DNA of 64,000 bases from Callipepla californica brunnescens. Lineage: Eukaryota; Chordata; Aves; Galliformes; Odontophoridae. The DNA lies in the NCBI GenBank assembly GCA_023055505.1, contig JALIRH010000002.1, positions 39,255,733 through 39,319,732 on the forward strand, given 5' to 3'. The notes under the pieces were generated by a model, which was not told where the DNA came from, did no database searches, and worked only from the letters and a program-made list of their open reading frames with translations. Within the stretch, counting starts at the first letter, position 1. Each line of letters starts with the position of its first letter. Both the position numbers and the translations under genes were made by a program. Of the stretch, positions 50,890 through 61,576 are shown in pieces.

Positions 50890-50904
50890 TATATATATAT
50901 ATAT
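50841..50904. repeat. Compound AT/AC/AT microsatellite
   Basis: TA repeats pass into about seven AC units and back into TA repeats, ending exactly where the next CR1 copy begins. The tract is likely length-variable. Confidence 0.95.
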
Positions 50905-51089
50905 CACAGAATCTCAGAATCATGAAGGTTGGAAAAGACCACTAAGATCACCTAGACCAACTGTCAGCTCATCCCCACTGTGCTCACTAACCACGGCCCT
51001 CAGTGCCACACATCCACACAGTCTGTGAACACCTCCAAGGAGGGTGACTGCACCACCTCCCAGGGCAGCCTGTGCCACTGCCTGACCAA
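50905..51089 (-). repeat. CR1 LINE, 3' end
   Basis: On the minus strand: TCACAGAATCTCAGAATCAT at the left, then GGTTGGAAAAGACCACTAAG and the CR1 3' UTR up to GTGCCACTGCCTGACCA. Its 3' terminus abuts the AT/AC microsatellite directly. Confidence 0.95.
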
Positions 51090-51159
51090 ATAAGCATGTA
51101 CCATCTCTTTCTGATCAAAAATCAATGCTTAATTACTTGATTATAGATAAAAATCACAT

Positions 51160-52044
51160 GATCACCTTCAGCAAGTTTGCAGACAACATCAAGCTGAGAG
51201 ATGCAGTTGACACGCTAAGGGGAAGGGATGCTATCCAGAGGGACCTGGATAAGCTTGAGGGGTGGGCCCATGCCAACCTCATGAAGTTCAACAAGGCCAG
51301 GTTAAGGTTCTGCAGCTGGGTCAGGGCAATCCTAAGCACAGATACAGGTTGGCTTGAGAGCAGCTTTTAGGAGAAGGATTTGGGGGTGTTGGTTGATGAA
51401 AGACTCAACGTGAGCTGATAGTGTGCACTTTTTCCTAGAAGGACAACCATATCCTGGGTTGCATCAGGAGCGGTGCGACCAGCAGGTAGCGGGAGGTGAA
51501 TCTGCCCCTTTGCTCTGCTCTCGTTAGACCACACCTGGAATATCGCATCCAGTTCTGGGGCCCCCAACACGAGAAGGTCATGGAATTGCTGGAGCAGGTC
51601 CAGAGGGAGGCCATGAAGATGATCAGAGGGCTGGAGCACCTCCCCTAGGAGGACAGGCTGAGAGAGTTGGGGCTCTTCAGCCTGGAGAAGAGAAGGCTTT
51701 GAGGAGATCCTTCCAGTACCTGAAGGGGTAAAAGCTGGGGAAGGACTATTTATAAAGGCACATAGCAACAGGATGAGGGGAAATGGTTTTAAACTGGAAG
51801 AGAGTAGATTCAGAGTAGATAATAGAAAGAAATTTTTCATTGTGAAGGTGGTGAGATGCTGGAACAGGTTGCCTGGCAAGGCTGTGAATGCCGTTGTGAA
51901 TGCCCCCTCTGTGGAAGCATTCAAGGCCAGGCTGGATGGGGCGTTGAGCAGCCTGGTCTAGAGGGAGGGGGCTTGGAACTAGATGATCTTACAGGTTCCT
52001 TCCCTTTCCAACCCAAACCATTCTATGATTTCCTGATTCTATGA
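51160..52044 (+). repeat. CR1 LINE, longest well-preserved copy
   Basis: The plus strand starts near the catalytic box with a KFADNIKL segment (about 51,172-51,195) and goes on to [30 protein letters not shown] and [14 protein letters not shown]. The 3' UTR ends with an octamer-type TTCTATGAT near 52,044. Single-base stops and frameshifts break the frame. A TGTGAATGCC word is duplicated with a period of 12 at 51,883-51,904. The 185-codon minus-strand frame at 51,367-51,924 is an antisense shadow of this element. Confidence 0.96.
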
Positions 52045-55000
52045 TCATAGATGAAAAAAATAAATTATGGGATATCTTTGGTGAAGTGAGTAACTGGAAT
52101 GGGTAGTTCAGTCTGTGGATTCTTTTGATTACCTTTTTACTGCTGCTTCTACAACATTTGAATTTCAGACCGAATGTGAAAGGAGAGGATTATTATTATT
52201 AAAAAAAAAGGTCATTTCATTATATTAAAAAATAAAAAAAACCCAGCAATAATATCTAACAATTGTTTTCTACTTTTGCTTTAAAGTGCATATTTTACTG
52301 AGTATGATCACTACTTTTGTTTTCCTTCTCAGCTCAGGTGTGTTATGCTTTATGTAAAATCAGGTCTTCCAACAACACTGTGTGCAGGAAGAGCATCAGC
52401 CCTGTAGCTATAGCAGTTCAAAGACGTGAGAGGTAAAGTTTGCAGGAAGAAGTAACTCTCCTCTTTGACTAGAACAGCTGCTTTATTCATTATTTCCAGC
52501 TGTAATAAAAGACACTCCCTCCCCTACCTTGACTATTTTATAGAGATATAATGGCTTCATAAGAGTTAAGCATAACTGCCTGCAGCTACACTTTCAAGTG
52601 TTGCAGTTTTCTGCCTTGTTGGTCTCTATGACTTACCACCAGGATACTGAAAGGCTTCTTTTCCTCGTGGGCTGCAATTTTCTAGGTCAAGTAGTGTTTG
52701 CAGTGAGCACTGGTATTGCTCAGAGACAGCCACGCTCCTGGATTCAGTCAGTGCAAAGTCAGGGAAGGCCTGGGACAAGTTCTGAAACAGAAGATTCTCT
52801 GCCTCCGATTTATAGTAGATTTTTGCTTCTTATTTCATACAGCTAAATGTAAGCTGATCAGGAATACAGAAGTCCAAGTCAAGCAGGTCCAGCGATGCCT
52901 TATTTAACATTTAGTTTTGCATAACAAAACTCATGGTGAGCTACTAGCCGAACTCCTAGATGCTTTTGTTGTGGCCAATGCCACGTCTTTTCGACTCATC
53001 CAGTGGCATTCACTGGAATTCAAGTCAAGGCACTGGAGGAGGTCTTTAGCTGTGCTGAGTCCTGATCCTTTACACTGGATTTGGGGTGCAAGTCACAGAG
53101 GAGCCGGGAAAAATCTGGGGTTCAAACTCCATTGAGACGGCCATGAGAAGGGCATCCAGCTCCCTCTTGTATGCCCACAGCAAACTGCAGCCACACGTCT
53201 GCTGCTGGGCAGGGCAGATGTCAATTGGATGCTGGCTCCACAGGCAGCGCAGGGACCATGGGGGCATCACTGTGCTCTGTGCTGGGGGTATGCAGGCTCA
53301 ATGGTGGCTGGGTGTTCCCCAGCCTTTGAATCCATCTGCCAGACAGAAAATCCCACGTAGACAATAAACGTGTAGTTTATGCTCTAGTCCTTTCTCAAAC
53401 AAATGTAAATAAAGGGGAAAATGTTTGCATCATATTTACTAGTTGAATATAAGACGCAGGCAGCTACACTTCAGCTGTTTGGTGCAAATGTATGGATCAC
53501 AAAGCAGGAAAGACTATTTGTGATCATCTATTTTTTTCCTGTGTTAAACAGGTTATGGGATTTTCTTGGATCAACTCCTGTATGAACTGGAGCATTTCTC
53601 TGAGAAAATAAATCAGTTTCAACTTCAGAATGTCTAGCAATGAAGAATCCAGTACAATCCTCAGTAAGTTGTTCTAATAATTAATTACCTTCTATGTTAA
53701 AATGTGTCTGGTTTCAAATTTCACTGTTTCTTGTCAGACTGTTTTCCACTTGAGTGAAGTGACATATATTATCAAATTCCTAGTCCTCTATTCAATTTCC
53801 ACAGGAGGAGGGGCAATGTAGAAGTTATAACCAACTCTCCCCTTAACCTTGTCTTTGTTAAGCGAAATAGACTGATCTTGTCTATTTTTTCTACAGAACA
53901 AACAACCCTGAGTTGTTTCTTTGGATGCATACGCTTTCCCTTTTTGGGGATGGCACCTACCACAGTCAGGACACCCAGCCATATCAGAGAAATACAGACA
54001 GAGTTACATCTGGAAAGGCTTTTTCCCTGTAGCTATTCTCTAGGACGTATTTCAAGCTTCCTTTTTGAAGTGGGCAGATAAGGGAAGTTCTAGCATTGGA
54101 TCTGTGCTTCAAGATGGTTTAGAAGAAGTGATACACTTTGCCATCAGCACACCACAATTATTTCCAGCAGATTCTCTGTAAACTTGCTCTTTGTTTTCTA
54201 AGGATCTTGCGTCTGCTGGTGGATTTATTGTATTCGTTCTCAGAGGGCTATAGCAGGTGATGTACTAAGGGACCGCCTCTTTCATGAATCCAGATTCACT
54301 GATGAAGATGACGAAAAAAGGCAAAGTGAAAAATTGGTCCAGATGGCATGAGCTAACTGTGTGATGGACAAATGTAAGGTCTAACATGTATTCGTTTTGT
54401 GTTTCCTCTAATTGATAAACAGATGAACACGTGAAACATGAAGTCACTAATCTGGTGGCAGGTTTCTTTCTGCCAGTGTCAAATACAACGACAGGGTGAG
54501 TGGTTAAAGAGCTGGGAATCTCATGGGTTGGGAGGCAAAGGCCAAAATGGCATTTTCCTTCCCAGCAGGGACCGGGAATACCATGGTAGTACTTGATCTT
54601 ATGGAAAGAGTAACTGCATTTTTTTCCCTTTTCTTTTATATTTTGTTTCCCGTCTTCTCCCTTGAGAAGCACTAGAAGCATTAGAATGGCTTTCGAAGCT
54701 CTCCCGTCTATGGCCACGCTCATCTCTAACTCCCTGATCTCTGGCATGAGCAAAAGTGGTCAAGTTTTGCTTCTGAAGTTTAGTGCATAAAATGACGAGT
54801 AAAATTCCCCCACTGAATCATCATTTCTCCAGCATGTAGTATCTGTATAACAAGTTGGCCAGAATTTCAACACTGCATATGGCTTTTTCACACATGAACA
54901 CATTTTTTATTGCATATTTGTTTGAGAGGGGATATCAATTTCAGAAAACAAAGTACACCTCTGGTTTGAAAAATGGCTGTGTGAAGTACAAAGAGTTCCA

Positions 55001-56799
55001 ATTTTACTTTCTTCCATAAAAACCATTATGCAAAGTTCAATGCGGAAAGCATGAAAATATACAGAGCTTAACGCTGCAAAGTTCAGTATGTGTTCAGTAG
55101 AGTGAGGACTTTGCTAAGGCAGCGTTGTTCTCTGCAGGCTAGTGCGATAAATACAAATGTTTGCATCGTCCTTCAAATTTCAGGCATACTGCTGTCATTA
55201 TTGAGGTTTTCCACAGGCAGCTTCCAGCTGCAAGGCCTTGAAGCGTCACCCAGTGAGCTCCTTTTCTTTCAGGTGGCATCTTCTTTTGGGAGAGGGGAAT
55301 CAAAGCGATAAGAGAGAACACTCTGGTTCAGGTGGATCGCTCTGTCTTTGGCACCTAGGAAACTTGCCTCAGACAAACATCCAAGAGATAAAGCGTCAGA
55401 ATCACATTTGTCGAAAACACTTTTGCATTTCTTGTATATTGGAGAGTGGCCAACAAGTGGTTGTGGATAGGAAGTGGAAAAATCTCACCGCTGAGAAGTC
55501 CTTCCTGAAAAAACACATTTGCAGCTTGTCCTTCTCTTTCCAAATACCAGCTCAAAGAGGGGCTGCACCATAGGGGTCCATGAACAGAGAGGTCATGGTG
55601 ATGCCTGGCTCCGCCATGCCTAAAAACACACTGTCAGATGATTTTGATTTTGGCCTTTGCTCTACGTACTATGAATATGGGATTCAGGCAACACGCAGGC
55701 ACAGAGGTGTAAATATACCTGCTTCTTACAATGAATATCCTCTGAGGTCTTGGTATAGATAAATGCAGCAATTCTGGCAGATTTGCAAAGATGGTGCACA
55801 GAAGAGTGGTGCTAGGTTCAGAACTTGTTTAATTCCTGAGTGCTGATGTCTTTCATGTGCAGTGCCTCCTCTGCAATGGCTTGGAAATCAGTCACAGCCA
55901 TTTCCCTGTTGTTGCAAACTATTGCAGATTCTAGTCTCTTTGCCACAGATTCCAGTCTGATGTAAACAGTTGGGAGAGTCCTGAAGTGATGGGGAAATGT
56001 GGAGGAAGTTTTGTAGCCAGCCCTCGTCTATATGTCACACTAGATAGGACCTGCAAGGAGGTTTCCTCCAGCACTGTGAGAAGTGTGGGACGCAATGCCA
56101 GTACCTCCAGCTCCCTGTCCTGGGCATCTTCCACAAATACTAACACAAAGTCCTCTGTCTCCTTAGATGTGTGGCAGCAACATCTAAGAAGCCCCTGTGT
56201 GGCCGGGACTTCTGAAATGGCCCAGGGAGCAGCAGCAGCAGCACTGGGGAACCTTTACTGCAGCCCCTATACAAACAGTGTTACACGGGGAGCACTGGCT
56301 GCATGTGTGTCTGGGCTGTGCCTCAGGCTGTAGTACAAGAGTATAGCAGTGCAATCACTAAGGCGTTCGAGAATGTCGAGTTAGGAGGAATTAAATATCT
56401 GAGCTTTGGTAACAGTCACACTCATACAGCAATCCAGGGCTACTCGTTGTATCCATACCTCTAGTTTTGGTGCTGTTTAGCACCACAAAACATGTGCTTT
56501 TGCTGGAATGCTCTGTTCCAGGCTGTTCTCCTCCCTGAGTAATTGCAAGCAGTTCCCCAGTGCAATGGCCTCTAACAGTTGCTTTGGTCAGCGTAGATAT
56601 GTCAGAGCATACACACAGCAGCTGGCAAAGCAACAACAACAAGGACAACCCTCCAACCCAAATCAAAATCCAAAGAAAATCAATTCTTCTTTCCATAAAC
56701 TGAGATCTGAACCCCACTTTAATTTATAATTTCTCAATTATTGTGAGAATAACTCACTCACAGTAGCTCATGGCAGGGGGTTTAAACTAAGGATCATTA
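52045..56799. other. Intergenic sequence without recognised genes
   Basis: No gene recognised. It holds the second copy of the 51-base repeat. It also holds the longest frame outside repeats and the CpG island (54,265-54,753, minus, 162 codons), in which I recognise no domain. An A-rich patch lies at 52,200-52,243. Confidence 0.5.
53114..53164. repeat. 51-base dispersed repeat, copy B
   Basis: The partner of 48,816-48,866, differing at four positions. It follows an unremarkable GC-richer segment. The family is unknown to me. Confidence 0.6.
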
Positions 56800-57309
56800 C
56801 TCACCTGAGTATTGTGTCCAGTCTTGGGCTCCCTGGTACAAATAAGACAAGAATCTCCTCAAAAGAGTCCAGTGGAGGGCTACAAAGATATTTATAAGGG
56901 CCTGAAACACCTCCCTTATGAAGAAAAGCTGAGAGACCTGGGTCTGTTCAGCCTTGAGAAAAGACGACTCAGAGGGATCTGATCCATGTCTACAAATATC
57001 TAAGGAGTGGGAGGCAAAGGGATGAGGCTGGACTCTTCTCTGTGGTGAGTGGTGATAGGATGAGGGGAAATGGCCACAAAATGAGGTATAGGAAGTTCCA
57101 CACAAATGTGTGCTGGAACTTCTTCACAGTGCAGTGACAGAGCACTGGCACAGGCTGCACAGAGAGGTGGTGGAGTCTCCTTCTCTGGAGACGTTCCAGA
57201 CATGCCTGGACACCTACCTGTGCAACCTGGGCTAGGGAGCTGCTATGGCAGGGGATTGGACTCAATGATCTCTAGAGGTCCTTTCCAATCTCCCCACAAT
57301 TCTGTGATT
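56800..57309 (+). repeat. CR1 LINE, ORF2 end plus 3' UTR, young-looking copy
   Basis: The plus strand reads ORF2 remnants (EYCVQ-like start, then [22 protein letters not shown]). The same 3' UTR as the 17 kb and 39 kb copies follows, in opposite orientation to them, ending TCCCCACAATTCTGTGATTC. Confidence 0.95.
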
Positions 57310-57312
57310 CTT

Positions 57313-57349
57313 AAGGTGCCTTCCAACCAAAGCCATTCCACGATTCTAT
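57313..57349 (+). repeat. Short second CR1 3' tail
   Basis: AAGGTGCCTTCCAACCAAAG and CATTCCACGATTCTAT form a second CR1 terminus directly after the end of the previous copy. This suggests that the 56.8 kb copy inserted into, or next to, an older CR1 tail. Confidence 0.75.
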
Positions 57350-58894
57350 CTAATTAATTGCATTGCTTCATTGCTTGTGTTTCCTTTTTTTTTTTTTTTT
57401 CCCAATAAAACCAGAAACTTTCTTTTGTTGCAATTATTCAGATTGGGGTTGTGTTGAATTAAAAGTACTAGGTATTTTAACAGGAACTAGGAGATCAGTG
57501 TAAGAAGCACAGAATAGATAGATAAACAGAGACAAGTCACAGGAGGGCAGATACTACTTAACACTTGGGGGCTACAGCGGCACAAATGTGGGAAGTACTT
57601 TGTGCAGACTTCATCCGTGAAGAAACATCAGTTGGGTGAAGGAGCTGCAAACCACAAAGCGGTGAAGGGAGAAGTGTCTCTCACTCCTCCTGCTGATGGT
57701 CTCCTTGACACTACCAAGCGGTGGGAGGACCCCGCTCAGCTCACGCTGTCATCCATTTCAGAAGCAGGGGTGCAACTTGGATGATGTTTTTTACCAGAGA
57801 GGGATTAAAGTTCTATTCCGTTGGATATTTTGGATGGAGTGATTCTTTTTATTCTTTTCAGTTTCCCCACACTGCAGAGAGCAATGTGCCAGCTGGGCAA
57901 CCACGTGTGCTGTGCCTGAAAAGCCACTGTACTACCCGAGCGGGAACTTTTGGCCCAAATTATCACATCTTCCTCACAGTGAAGGCAGTTCCACTGCAGT
58001 GAAGACAAGGATGCTAACAGAGAGAGACTGCTGGCATTTTCAGCACCTTTCTATTGGTCCTGGCTTGGTTTTGCCAGCATACCGGGTGCTACTCCAGGAG
58101 CTGATTTACAGCAGTGTTGCTCTAGCTGAGCAAGGTACATCATCTGCAGAAGGAACAGAAAATCCTGTGCGATAAAAAAGTTCTCCTTCAGGATAAAAGC
58201 AAGCGAAGCTGAACGTGGGGCATCATTATAACTTTTAAGAACATTTGAGTTCCCACATAGAAAGCTTAACACATTTGAAACATTTTTTTTTTCTTTACAG
58301 TGTGTGTCACATATCTGCTCCATTTTCCTCTGTTTATCCTTTATTACTAAGGAAATGAGGACATTTGCATGAAAACAAGGGCTCAGATTCTTGTAAGGAT
58401 GTCTATTGCTGCCCATATTTTCATCCTCCGAAGGGATTGGAGCCTTCTGTGGTGGGGACCATAATTGCTTCCAACCAAACGAGCTGTGAGGAATAGGAAG
58501 CAGGAACTTTTAAACAAAAGCTCTGTTTTCATGCAAATATTCATACTAATAAAGCATAGGGTAAAAGAAATATGTGAAGTTATGTTTTGCAGAACCACTA
58601 TTTAAAGCAAAGCTGCTTTGTAGAACAAAGTCGAGTCTGAATTTTTCTAGCTGCAATAAGGAAAGGGAGTTTGTATGCTTTCCCTAACAGACCCCAAATG
58701 TCTCTAAATGAGGCTGTTAAAATGTAAACACAGAATCTATCTCAATACTGTTGTCATCAGCATCATCAGCACCACTCTGCGTGAAAAGATCCCAACCAGA
58801 ATTATGAGACCATTCTTTTAGCATCTTAAAAGAATACAGGAACATACTACTGCCTCTTTCACCCAGTTTCGGCAGTCTAGTGTGTTCCTGTAGA
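57350..58894. other. Intergenic sequence, no gene seen
   Basis: I see no gene. A T16 run lies at 57,385-57,400. Frames up to 121 codons (58,051-58,416, minus) have no known domain. Confidence 0.5.
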
Positions 58895-59120
58895 ACCACA
58901 GAATCACGAAGGCTGGAAAAGACCTCTGAGATCACCTAAACCAACTGTCAGCCCATCCCCACTGTGCCCACTAATGACAGCCCTCAGTGCCACATCCACA
59001 TGGTTTGTGACTGCACCACCTCCCTGGGCAGCCTGTGCCACTGCCTCGCCACTCTTTCTGTGAAGAAACTTTTCCCAATATCCAACCTGAACTTTCTCTG
59101 GTGCATCTTAGGGTCTTACC
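58895..59120 (-). repeat. CR1 LINE, 3' end
   Basis: On the minus strand: CCACAGAATCACGAAGGCTG at the left, then the CACCTAAACCAACTGTCAGC and TCCCTGGGCAGCCTGTGCC blocks. It lies about 800 bases upstream of the CpG island. Confidence 0.95.
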
Positions 59121-59190
59121 TTAACATTGCCTTTTAAACCACCTCCAAATCATTGCTTTGGTCTACCTCCTCTTAATTGTTTCAAACTCA

Positions 59191-59602
59191 GGAATCACAG
59201 AACGCCTTGGGTTGGAAGGGACCTTAAAGCCCACCCAGTCCCACACCCTGCCATGGGCAGAGCTGCCCCCCACCAGCTCAACTGCCCATGGCTCTGTTCA
59301 ACCTGGCCTTGAGTGCCTCCAGGGATGGGGCACCACAGCTTCTCTGGGCGGCTGTGCCAGCACCTCACTGCCCCATGGTAAAGAATTTCTGCCTGACGTC
59401 TAAGCTGAATCTACTATTTAAAGCCCATACCCCTTGTCCTGTTGCTATCTGTCCATGTAAAATGTCGGTCTTCCTCCTGTTTATAAGCTCCCTTTAAGGA
59501 CAGGTAGGCCTCAGTGAGGTCTCCCTGGAGCCTTTCCTTCTCACAGCAGAGCAAGCCCAGCTCCTTCAGCCTTTCCTCGCGGGAGAGGTGCTCCAGCCCT
59601 CT
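59191..59602 (-). repeat. CR1 LINE, 3' end, second subfamily
   Basis: On the minus strand: GGAATCACAGAACGCCTTGG at the left, then GTTGGAAGGGACCTTAAAGC and CTGCCATGGGCAGAGCTGCC. It runs to CCTTTCCTCGCGGGAGAGG in the ORF2 end. Wording differs from the neighbour at 58,895, so it is a separate insertion. Confidence 0.95.
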
Positions 59603-60028
59603 GAAATAACCGAATAACTGTACAAAACCTACTGAAAATAAAAATAAAGATGGGCATCAGAATTGGGAACCATACAGAATTAGTAGGAAACGTCTACGTG
59701 CAAAACAATGCTTTGATACTTCGGGCTCGGCTTCACCACAGCCGTCAGCTCAGACACCAGGAGGCACCCCCTTGCCTGCAGTTTTCACACATCAATACCA
59801 CCACGTGTCCGCCCCTCTCCTTTTCCCATCTCAGCAGCCGATGCCTCGCATCCGTATCATAAACAAGCAGAGCCAGCCGTGGGGGAGCACTTCCTTTGTT
59901 ACCGCCTCGGAGCCACCCCGCTCCGGGCCGGCGGCGCCGCGCATCCCGGCTTACGGCGTCCAACCGGGCCCGGGATGCGCGGCCCCGCGGGGCCCGGAGC
60001 GCGGCTGCCGGGGCCGGGCTCCGCCGCT

Positions 60029-60175
60029 CCGCCCGCTCCGCCCGCTCGGCTCCCGGGAGCGGCCGCGCTCCGCCGCCATCCCGGCACGGGACAGCGCCGC
60101 CCGTCCCCGCTCCGCCGTCGCCGTCGCCACAGAAACTTTTGTCCCGGCGTCCAATCAGGGAGCGGGGGGGGGCGG
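60029..60175 (+). promoter_or_regulatory. Proximal promoter motifs: CCAAT box and GC boxes
   Basis: CCAAT stands at 60,151-60,155 in the context GTCCAATCAGG, a good NF-Y site. GGGCGG at 60,170-60,175 is an Sp-type GC box 14 bases further on. Inverted GC boxes (CCGCCC) stand at 60,029 and 60,038. By the usual spacing the start site would fall at about 60,210-60,260; that position is inference. Confidence 0.6.
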
Positions 60176-60337
60176 CTGGGGGAGCGGAGCCCGGTGAGGA
60201 GCGGAGCCGCGGAGCGGAGCGGAGCCCGGCGCTGGATGGAGGAGGCGGAGAAATGCGGGAGGAAGAGGAGGGGGGGGGTCCTGCTCGGAGCGGCGTGAGC
60301 TGAAGCGGTGGCAAAAGGAGTAGGAAAAATCACCGCT

Positions 60338-60392
60338 TTTTATTACTATTATTATTATCGTCGTCGTCGTCGTTATTTCTTCTTCATCCCTT

Positions 60393-60421
<29 letters not shown>
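60338..60421 (+). repeat. ATT and TCG trinucleotide tracts plus A21G8
   Basis: ATT units (about 60,341-60,357) pass into five perfect TCG units (60,358-60,372). After a short gap, 21 A (60,393-60,413) and eight G (60,414-60,421) follow. They probably lie in the transcribed leader. Confidence 0.9.
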
Positions 60422-60423
<2 letters not shown>

Positions 60424-60642
60424 CTGCACAGCATCCGCCCGCAAACTTACTTGCACGCCTGGCAGCCGGCTTAGCCCGAAGGGTCCCCCAAAGGCTCCCC
60501 CGCACCCGAGCGGTCCTGCGTGCGAGCGCCGGCATCAGCCCGGCACAGCGCCCGAGAGCCGCCTCCTTCCCTCGCAGCCCTCCTGGGACCGAGCTCGCTC
60601 TCCTCCGGTCCAGCGGTCGAGCCCATCTCCTACATCTCTTCG

Positions 60643-60680
60643 CTTTTTTTTTTTTTTTTTTTTTTTCCATTTTTTTTTTT
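60643..60680 (+). repeat. Poly-T tracts in probable leader
   Basis: Two long T runs separated by CCA, followed by a C run. The tract resembles a splice-acceptor pyrimidine tract, but I see no clear AG immediately after it. Confidence 0.85.
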
Positions 60681-60902
60681 TCCCCCCCTCTCCATCTGCC
60701 GGGAGTGAATCAATTGACGAAAAATCTTAAAAGGGCACCGCCAAACGCAATGGGACGGAATATGAAGAAGTGAAATGCTCACGGAGCGTTACAATTTTTT
60801 TTAAATTCTGCTTATCATTGTGATGATTATTTTTTTTTTTTCTATGACAAAAAATCCGTACTAAACCCGCGGATCGGATGTATTAAGCTTAGAAAATAGC
60901 AG

Positions 60903-61173
60903 GTAAGAAGTTTCTTTCCTTCCAGCACCTCCATGCCCGGAGCGGGGACAGCAGCGCGCCCAGCCCTGGAATAAAGGGGAGCGAGGAGAGCAGTTTGCCC
61001 TTCAGTGCTTCCTCCCTCCTGCGCTGCTCGGGAGGCACAGCCCGGACGGACACAGCCCGCCACATCCTGCAGGAGGGAGCAGGAGGGAGGGCTTGCTTTT
61101 TTTTTATTATTATTATTATTATTTTTTTTTCTTCTTCTTCTTTCCATTTTTCCCCTTCACCTGCGCTACCCAG
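60903..61173 (+). other. Candidate 5' UTR intron of NOL4
   Basis: The left edge is a strong donor, AGCAG then GTAAGAAG, at 60,903. The right edge is an acceptor, CTACCCAG, ending at 61,173, preceded by an exceptionally long T- and C-rich tract (61,097-61,160). The interval is 271 bases. Whether it is spliced is inference. The donor could instead join a distal exon and skip the coding exon. Confidence 0.4.
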
Positions 61174-61174
61174 G

Positions 61175-61490
61175 ATGGATGCGGGCGCAGCGCGGGGCCG
61201 AGCGGAGGTTTGCTAAGGATGGGATTTTAATTCTTCCTCCCGGGCCGAAGCTCCCTCTCCGCCGCCGCAGCCGCCGGGATATCCTGCCTCGCTCCGCCGC
61301 TGCGCAGCGCGGAGCCCTCCACCCGCCCCGCTCTCCGCCGCGCAGACCCCCCCCGCCCAGCCCCCGGCCGGCCCCCGCCCCCCCGCCCGGAGCGGCACCA
61401 CCACAACAAAAAAAACCCCGCCGGGGCCGCCTGCCTGCGCCGGGGCTGTGCCGGCGCCCCATGAGCGCCGGGCGAACAGGTGCCGAGTGA
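61175..61490 (+). other. Upstream ORFs in the NOL4 leader
   Basis: ATG at 61,175 opens a 13-codon frame ending at 61,216. ATG at 61,179 opens a 103-codon frame ending at 61,490, and ATG at 61,461 lies in that same frame, giving a 9-codon frame to the same stop. None joins the main frame. If transcription starts upstream, they could lower translation of the main ORF. Confidence 0.5.
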
Positions 61491-61576
61491 CCCGGGCGGC
61501 CCCGGCCCGGCTCGGCTCGGCCCGGCCCGGCTCGGCTCGGCTCGGGGCTGCCGCGTGCGCGCGGTGCCGGGGGACG

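Noticed and set aside
51367..51924. A 185-codon minus-strand ORF.
   Set aside because: It lies wholly antisense to the CR1 copy at 51,160-52,044 and is a shadow of its RT sequence.
54265..54753. A 162-codon minus-strand ORF, the longest outside repeats and the CpG island.
   Set aside because: No domain or family is recognised. With roughly one stop per 18 codons in random sequence of this composition, about one frame this long is expected in 64 kb over six frames.
1..59900. Search for CRISPR arrays, tRNA, rRNA or prokaryote-type operons.
   Set aside because: The window is vertebrate nuclear DNA; no spaced direct-repeat array and no tRNA or rRNA gene was recognised by eye.
60285..60306. A possible REST/RE1 silencer near the end of the GC-rich block, tempting for a neural gene.
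   Set aside because: Only the GAGCTGAA half resembles the motif; the other half does not match.
59745..60333. Several overlapping ORFs of 135-189 codons on both strands in the CpG island.
   Set aside because: They overlap in many frames and are rich in Pro, Arg, Ala and Gly, as GC-rich DNA gives by chance. No domain is recognised.
61448..61576. An N-terminal extension of 43 codons in frame with NOL4.
   Set aside because: The extension begins with GTG, not ATG, and is low-complexity CpG-island translation. Family similarity begins at the ATG at 61,577.
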